From assembly GCF_037975245.1 (NCBI RefSeq), contig NC_092564.1, forward strand, positions 23,029,984-23,093,983: a stretch of 64,000 nucleotides of DNA, written 5' to 3'. Source of the DNA: Apostichopus japonicus. Its lineage: Eukaryota; Echinodermata; Holothuroidea; Aspidochirotida; Stichopodidae. Positions 27,201 through 36,200 of this stretch are shown here, piece after piece. The first letter of the stretch is position 1. Every line of letters begins with the position of its first letter. The notes below the pieces were generated by a model, which was not told where the DNA came from, did not search any database, and saw only the letters and a program-made list of their open reading frames with translations. Position numbers and translations under genes: made by a program.

Positions 27201-30200
27201 TTGGTGGAAGAGTGAGAGAGATAGGGCGATATTCCCATGAGGTTGTGTATTATAATTTGATGATAGGTTTTGTCTGTGCTACTGTGTTTATTGAGGTTAG
27301 GTCGTGACATTTGAGGGCTATCAGAGGGCAATGTCTTACAGATAGATTCTACCTTCTTGTACATGAAGTAATAAATGCATCTTAGAGACACAAAATACAA
27401 AGTTTGATCATCTGAGATCAGAGGGGCCCAATTTTGTGTGGGGGTATTGGCAGGAGGATTTGGCCAATGATCTGTTCAAAATATCTCAAACTGACTGGAT
27501 TGTCATTGTTTAAAAATATTACCTGTAGCATTGTTAGTGGGGAAACCATTGACTAACCCCCCCCCACCCCAACCCCACAACCTTCTATACACAAGTCTTT
27601 GCCATGTAATCTTTTTACCATGAGAGAAATGATAATTATTCATAATCTATGTAAGCTTGTAATTTCTAGTCAGAAATAGTTACTATTGTTACTATTGTTA
27701 CTATAGTTCCTACTGATTGATTTGAAATGGAAATGTTGTCAAGGTTTATCAGTAATCCTATTAACAGAAGCATATGGCAGCTACAATTTTTAACTTCACC
27801 CAGCGGTATTTGTTGACCTTTTGATCTCATTGCTGAGATTAGTTTCTTCTGGTCTATTCCTCAAACATTGCACAACCAAAAGCGGGATACGTTTCCATCA
27901 TTCAACAAGATATGGTTTGTAAGAACACATCACAGCTATTATTACAGATTCCCTCCTTTGCGTATACAAACATACTGTGCATTGGATACATGTATGGTTG
28001 TCTTTAAAGTTGTGGTGTTGTCAGTATTCTTTCTTCAGTATTGCCATATGTTTGATAGATATTCTTAGATCAGTTAATTCTGGTGGGTCCTTGTCTGATT
28101 AGGTAATGATGGTAGGGGGGAGGGGGGGGGATACAAGAGCCCTCACCTAAGATGTATTGTAAAGGAAGCGCATACAAGTTACACATAATGCTCGGTACTG
28201 TGGCCAGGACTAAGGAACTCATCTGAGACATTCTTCAAACAATTAGCATTCTTAAACAAGTTAACATTGTGACTCTGGAGAATTGTTCCAAATCATCTGA
28301 GGAATTAAGCACATCCCGAAGTCATCTATCAAAGTAATGATTTGTTTTACGTAAGAGGTTTACATGCCTCATTGAACACATGTATTGTGGCTGATAAAAC
28401 AACAGTCACTTTAATAGATCCATCTTCTTCTTAAGTATTTATACATTGTTTTTAAGAAGCCTAGTAAAGATTGAGAAAAAGAGAAGATATTAAATCATTG
28501 TGGCATAAATTGGCAGCCTGAAATCTACATTGGTTTCTGGACACCTGGAATTTTTTGTGTGAACTTATGCTTTCAAACAATGGCAGTTGTCAGTGTTCTC
28601 GTTTTCCAAAAGTCTAAAAGCTGTGACCTGCTATAACTCCTCCGTGTTAAATATTAACTCTTTCAAGAGTTAACATTGATCATGTTTGTACCTTGAAATT
28701 TGAAGTTAGGAGTTGAATGCAACTTATTGTTATCTCTAATGTAACTCCCATACACAGTGTGCCCCTACCATACATACCTGTACATATACACACACATACA
28801 GTCAAGCCTACACATGTGTGGCTTGAATTTGAACCTGTCCTGAAACTACATAGCATAAGATGATCATATGCACCAGGTGCATGATTTGTCTAGTAATGGG
28901 AAGTTGTTGTGGGAATGAAGTATGGGGGAGGGGGGGGGGAGTGAGTGAGTGAGAAACTTGAAAGTTACCAACAGCATCCAAGGACAATTTATCTGGTTAC
29001 AATTCCTGTATTATTACATAACTGAGTAATTGCAGAAATGTCTCTATAGAATAGAATCTTTTGCACAGAGGAATCAAACTGCTTAAAATGTGCTTTTCAG
29101 AATTCACTAGGTAAGGTATAAGCTCGGTAATGGAAGCCACATTGCTATCTTCTCCACCAATCCCCACTGCCACTTTCCACTCTCCCCCAGCCCCCCACAT
29201 TCCACCCTACCCCAAATCTATATTTCACTGTACTCCCATAGGAAACTTCGAACAAGAGAGTAACACCCTATTCAGCCTGACGTGGTATGTGTATTACTCT
29301 GTAATGAGACCTGTACCATCTTATCTGGACCAACAAGGACAATAACTGGTCTTCAAATTCCTTAGTCTTAAAGATGTAAATCAACCTGAAATATTAGAAG
29401 ATTGATTGTGCTTGCCTTTGGTATCAAGTGTTCTCATTAAGTGCTGTAATAGCCACTTAATGTAAGTTGTACTGCTAATTGCCCATTCATTATTCTCTTA
29501 CTTGCAGTTTAATGCATTGTTAAATGATGTTTGTCTTTGTGTCCTGTTTGCAAGAAAACATTTCCTACAATGACTGTAAGTAGGCCCTTGGGGGATAAGA
29601 ATGGTTTCACATAGTTTGGTCATACTCCTCCATTAGTAAATTGTACAACAGTTGTGAAATTGATACAGCCATATGCTAAGTATTAAAATGTTTTAATGAG
29701 TAATAGATGTACATTTGTCAAATTCAAAAGTACTTTTCATTAATACAGTAATTTCACATTGAGTACTTGCATGTGTGTTGAATTTTATTCACACATTAAC
29801 CTTGTTTAAATTACATGGTAGTTTACTGTTGCTGATAGTCAAAAGTTTATAGACCTAACCTTAACAGTGCATAGGGGTCACTAATGTGTGACTCAAATGA
29901 AAATATTGAAATTCCTTATCAACAACAAGATCCACAATTTAGAAAATGCTTTCACCCAAACACTTCCTCAGGAATCTGAAACATGAACTGGCATTGCAGG
30001 AAGTTGGCAAACTGGAATGAGGATAGAAAATAGTCTGTTGATAATTGAAAATGTATTTTACAATCCCCCTTTTTTTCCTCTTCAGGTGACCAACCCCAAA
30101 GTAGCTGAGCACCTGGTGCAGACGTTACAAGAATGCTCGAATGTGCAAGAAATTTTCCAAACCCTTTCTACCCACGGTCTTTCTCTGCCAGAGGGTAAAA

Positions 30201-33200
30201 TCAGTGAGATCGAGGTGGAGATGGAGAGGTTGAACAGTAAAATCGAACATCTGAAATCACAAAACGATCTCCTGCAACTCTCACTGGAGGAAAGTAAATC
30301 GAGTGCTGATAGGTTGACCATGCTGGTCGGCAAGTACGAATCCAACAACACTGCATTGCAGCTGGCCGTCAACTACAGCGACCAGGCAATTGAAGCATTT
30401 GAAAGCCTTCTCTCTTTAAGTCAAAGTGAAAAACAACTGTTACTCGCAAATTGCCGGGCTGCTGGTGCTGGCTTTGGTAAGAGATCTCTAGTTCCTGTGA
30501 CATGAATCATGCCTGATGTGAAATAGCAGTTTACCCTCATGTCATATGTACCCTAATGTACCTCTCCCCCAGCCCAAACAGTGGATGGACTAATGTTGTT
30601 TATACCTTAGCTACCCCATAATGGTTTGCCTGTGTGACATATACCCTAAATTCCCCCACAGTGGTTTACTCAATGTTTTCTATGCCCTCAATTTACCCTA
30701 CATTTGATGGTCTAATGTTGCAAGTACCCTCAACTTCCCCCATAGTGGTTTTCTCATATGCCCTCAATTCACCCTACATTGGATGGTCTAATGTTGCAAG
30801 TACCCTCAACTTCCCCCACAGCAGTTTACTCATATGCCCTCAATTCACTCTACTTTGGATGGTCTAATGTTGCTAGTACCCTAAACTTCCCCCACAGCAG
30901 TTTACCTATAAATATGCCCTTGATTCACCCTACATCTGATGGTCTAATGTTGCAAGTACCCTAAACTTCCCCCACAGCAGTTTAATCATATACCCTCAAT
31001 TCACTCTACATTGGATGGTCTAATGTTGCTAGTACCCTAAACTTACCCCACATTGGTTTACTCATATACCCTCAATTCACTCTACATTGGATGGTCTAAT
31101 GTTGCAAGTACCCTAAACAGCCCCATGCCCTCAATTCACCCTACATTGGATGGTCTAATGTTGCAAGTACCCTAAACTTACCCCACAGCAGCTTACTCAT
31201 ATGCTCTCAATTCACTCTACTTTTGATGGTCTAATGTTGCAAGTACTCTAAACAGCCCTCACAGTGGTTTGCCTGATGTTGTTATAACTTCTCCCACCGT
31301 GGTTGTTTCACCTGTGTTGCTTATAGCTAAACAAGATGGCTGATAATGTAAGGACATTTTAATTGGAGATAATCTGTCTGGTTGTCTTGTATTTCCAGTT
31401 ATCAGTGATTCAAACTTTCAACAGTTTCCATCAGTGTAGGTTATGTAAGCTTACAGTGGTTTAAGCAAACCTGTTTGGAGTTTGTGTTCATAGGCAGATG
31501 TTATCGTAGTATGAAACCTCACCCATTCTTACTTCTACTTAACTCCCTCCCATATTATCATGGATTATTCTTGGAATGATATCTGAGATGCTAGCTGTTT
31601 TAAAAGGTAACAACCCTTTCACTAGTTTTGTTTACTTCTAGTTCTGACATGAAATTTACCTTCCAACACATCACTGACATTCAAGTTCAGTATTTTCTCC
31701 TCATGACATTGTTGTTTTCTTGTTTTTCAGGTGAAAGCTCAGAGGGGTCTGGAGAGGACACAGAGGATACCACTATGAGGTTAAAACGTGTCCACGAGGA
31801 GAGGAAAGTCTCAGAGAGTTGTGCCAAAGCATTGTTGCAAAGATTGGATAGAAGCTGTGGTACCATGGTCTGTCATATGCCTGGTTCTGCATTACAACCA
31901 TGGGAAGATCTGTCTTCACATAGTCACACAAGGTAATATATCCTATATGTTGATAAAACTTGTCTATGCTGTACAATGCATGACAATGAAGCACAGTAAG
32001 ATTGGTATAATGCAATCAATAATAAGATATTTGAGTTGAATCATAAAGATACTGTAATGGCCTGGTTATACTACCATCAGAATTTAACTAGTGGTATGCC
32101 ATATGTCAAATTGCATCAGTGATCATGTTTCATGTGGATAGCATTTACATTTCAAATTTGTTTTGAGAATGTTCAGCTCTATTATCTGTCTGGGTTACAA
32201 ACACAGACATACTCAGCTCAGTGGGTTACACACAGCGAGATACTCAGCACAAGGTGGGTTACACACATGTATAGAGATACTCATCTCAATGTGGGTTACA
32301 CACATAGAAATACTCAGCTTAATGCAAGTTACACACAGAGATACTCAGCTCAATGTAGGTTACATATACAGACATACTGGGTTACACATGCAGATATACT
32401 CATCCCAAACTACACACAGAAAGATACGCAGCCCAATTTGGGTAGCAAACAGATAGATACTCAGCTCAATGTGGGTTACTCAAAGAGAGATCCCAATGTG
32501 GGGTACAAACACAGAAAGATAATCATCCCAATGTGGGCTACACAGAGAGATGCTCATCCCAATGTAGGTTACACATAGAGATATTCAGCTTAATGTGAGT
32601 TAAACACAGAGATACTCAGCCCAATGTGTTAAAGCTGATATTTGTTTTGCATAGTTTGGGGCAAATTAATACCCATTGTGTATATGGAATCACTATATTC
32701 TAATTAACATAGATGGATTGAATATTCTTGACAGAATTTGTCCATGGTTGGCATGTTTAAGTACTTAGAAACTCTACAGCTGTCATCATTCAGTGAGAAT
32801 TGTGTTTCATTCACCAACTAACCATTCCTGATTTTCTCTCCTGATTCCCCGTCAACAGCACAACGAGCTCCACGGCCAGCAGTTGCGATACAGACTTTTC
32901 AAAGGATGACGAGCAGCGATTAAAAGATTACGTGCAACAGCTTAAAAATGACCGGGCAGCTGTGAGACTGACCGTAATGGAATTACAAAGTGTTCACATT
33001 GATCCACATCCAACAAGTGACGGCACACTCACTGAGGATGGCCAGAAATTAGATCTTGAAAATGCTGTTTTAATGCAGGAACTCACAGCCTTAAAGGTTA
33101 GTCATTATTGATGATGGTCAGGCTCTTATATACTTCTGTACTAAGTAGTTAATGTTTTGTATTTTACTGGACCAAACATGAAACTTGTTCTGAAATGGTA

Positions 33201-36200
33201 TCTTTCCCTGAACACTATTTGCTATATTTAGTATGTAAGCACTTTGTTCTTTTTTCTCCAGGATCCCCAAAAGGTGATGCATGTAACTCTCTGACTGCTT
33301 CTACGTATAGAATATGATGTGAGATATCAATTTTGTGTAAGCAAAATAGGATGATAAAAATGGTTTCAAACTGGTTTTGACTGAGCTGTTATGTCACTTT
33401 TCTGATTTCTTTGTTGTTTCATACAGGAGGAGAAAGCTGAGTTGAAAGCCCAGTACTACCTATTAGATAAAGAAAAGAAAGCCCTGGAACTAAAACTGAG
33501 CTCGAGGGAGGCCCAGGAACAGGCATACTTGGTGCAGATCAGTAATCTGAAACTAGAGGTCAGAGATCAACAGGATGGCATTAGCAGAAACATGAAAGGT
33601 TCACTCAGATACAATGTACGTACTCAACCCTGATCATGTTATAATAGGGTTGAGTGATGATACCAGACACAGTGTTTTGCATATTATAAGGTTGAGTGAT
33701 GATACAGGACTTAGTGTTATGCATGTTATAGGGTTGAGTGATGAAACTGGAGATAGGGTTATGCATGTTATTGGGTTGAGTGATGATACCGGACATAGTG
33801 TTGTGCATGTTATAGGGTTGAGTGATGATACCGGACATAGTGTTGTGCATGTTATAGGGTTATGTGATGATGCAGGACATAGTGTTATGCATGTTATAGG
33901 GTTGAGTGATGATACCGGACATAGTGTTGTGCATGTTATAGGGTTGAGTGATGATACCGGACATAGGGTTATGCATGTTATAGGGTTGAGTGATGATGCA
34001 GGACATAGTGTTTTGCATGTTATAGGGTTGAGTGATGATACTGGACATAGGGTAATGCATATTATAGGGTTGAGTGATGATGCCGGACATAGTGCTATGC
34101 ATATTATAGGGTTGAGTGATGATACCGGACATAGGGTAATGCATGTTAAAGGGTTGAGTGATGATACCGGTGTGTAGGATTTAATCTGATAGTTGGAGTC
34201 AGGAAGGTAACAGGAAGCCCTGGATGAAAGGACGCAGTGAGAGGACTTAAAATTAGTGTTGACATTTAAGCGACAGTTGTTCAAGGAACATGGTGAAACG
34301 TGCAACATGGTGAACTAAATTACACAATGTAACATGTATCATGGTGAAACATGTAACATGGTGAAATAAGTAACATAATGTAACATGATGAAACTTGCAA
34401 CATGGTGAAATAAAATAACACAATGTAACATGTATCATGGTGAAACATGTAACATGGTGAAATAAGTAACTTAATGTAACATAGTGAAACATGTAACAGA
34501 GTGAAATAAGTATCACAATGTTACATTTTAACTTGGTGAAATAAGTAACACAATGTAACAGAGTGAAATATGTAACACAAAGAAACATGTGATAAATCAT
34601 GTAACTGTGAAATATGTATCACAATGTAACATGATAAAGACTTATCACAGTGAAACATGTTACATGGTGAAATGAGTAACACATTGTAACTTGTAAAGTG
34701 GTGAAATCTATAACAAAAATGAAGCATGTAACATGGTGAACATGTGTCATAGTGAAACATGGAGCAAACTTAACTGTTAATGTACTGCATAGTTATATGT
34801 ATTCTTACTGTAAATCTTTGCCTCAAAGCAGTAAGTTTGAATCCTGCAGCAGGACTGCTGATTTTATCTGCTGGTAGACTAAGGATTAACTTTACAACAG
34901 TATAAGCAATTTGCCCCTCATAAGTTTGATGTGCATCATGCATATTAATGGTTCTTGTTGTGTGTTCATATGATCTGCAGTGTGTAGTAAATAAGTGTCA
35001 ATGGCAGTTCATGTCAACAGAGGAACTATCAATTTCAATCTTCCTAGAAGAAATATCCAGTTTTGTTTTTTGAGCTGGTTGCTTGTATATGGATAGGAAT
35101 ACTGTGTTTTCTTTTTTTTAGGTTGTTAATTCTTTTTCCTCGATATTCCGAGCATAACTGACTTTTGTAGATTTGTTTCTGATTATTTGCATTGTCTTGT
35201 GAAAAGTGATGGTACATGAATTCCTTGACACATTGTTTTCTAAACTTTGGTTTCAGGATGGTACTGTATCAGACAGTGGTACCCCTGCCATTACCCTGGC
35301 TGAGCTGAGCTCCATGGACGATCGTAACATTCCGGCAGATATGGCAGAGATGATGAGAAGAGAACGGAAACTGAAAGGCCGGATAAACGAGCTGGTTCTG
35401 ACCTTGGAGAAACTTCAGAGGAGCTCAGAGATGAGACATCAGCAATCAGCAGAGTTTGTAGCTGACCTTAAGAGAGCCAATAGGTACAAACATATTCAGC
35501 CTTATGCTAAGTAACATCACCTTGTATTGTATTTATGCTTAGTTACAGCAATCAGCAGAGTTTGTAGCTGAACTTAAGAGAGCCAATAGGTACAAACATA
35601 TTCAGCCTTTATGCTAAGTAACATCACCTTGTATTGTATTTATGCTTAGTTATAGCAATCTGCAGAGTTTGTAGCTGAACTTAAGAGAGCCAATAGGTAC
35701 AAACATATTCAGCCTTATGCTAAGTAACATCACCTTGTATTGTATTTATGCTAAGTTACAGCAATCAGCAGAGTTTATTGCTGAATTTAAGAGAGCCAAT
35801 AGGTACAAACATATTTAGCCTTATGCTAAGTAACATCACCTTGTATTGTATTTATGCTTAGTTACAGTAATTAGCAGAGTAAGAGAAGATCAGACTGAAC
35901 TGATTACTTGTTTACATGTATACAAAGAACATCAGACTGAACTGTTTACATGTATATGTTCAGTGCCCTTGTCACTGTTAACATGTATTTTTTGTTCATG
36001 TTGAGTGCCTTTGTAGCTGTTAACATGTATCTTTTGTTTATTTTCAGTGCCCTTGTAACTGCCTATGAGAAAGCCAAGAAAAAGCACCAAAGTCGACTAA
36101 AGAAGGTGGAAGCACAGATGATGGCCATGGTGGAGAGACATGACACTCAGGTAAAGAGATCGTTAGCGATCACGAAATATTACAATATATCTAAAGCTGG

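Noticed and set aside
30634-30964. Two frames with repeated 'PTFDGLMLQVPSTS'-like peptides
   Set aside because: Translation of the ~76 bp minisatellite in two frames.
33599-33604. GTTCAC as the donor for the MCC exon starting 33427
   Set aside because: It would leave phase 1, but the next exon needs phase 0; GTACGT at 33616 fits.
33614-34308. Long reading frames of 187 (+) and 224 (-) codons as genes
   Set aside because: They are products of a 42 bp tandem unit lacking stops in several frames, within an MCC intron and with no homology.
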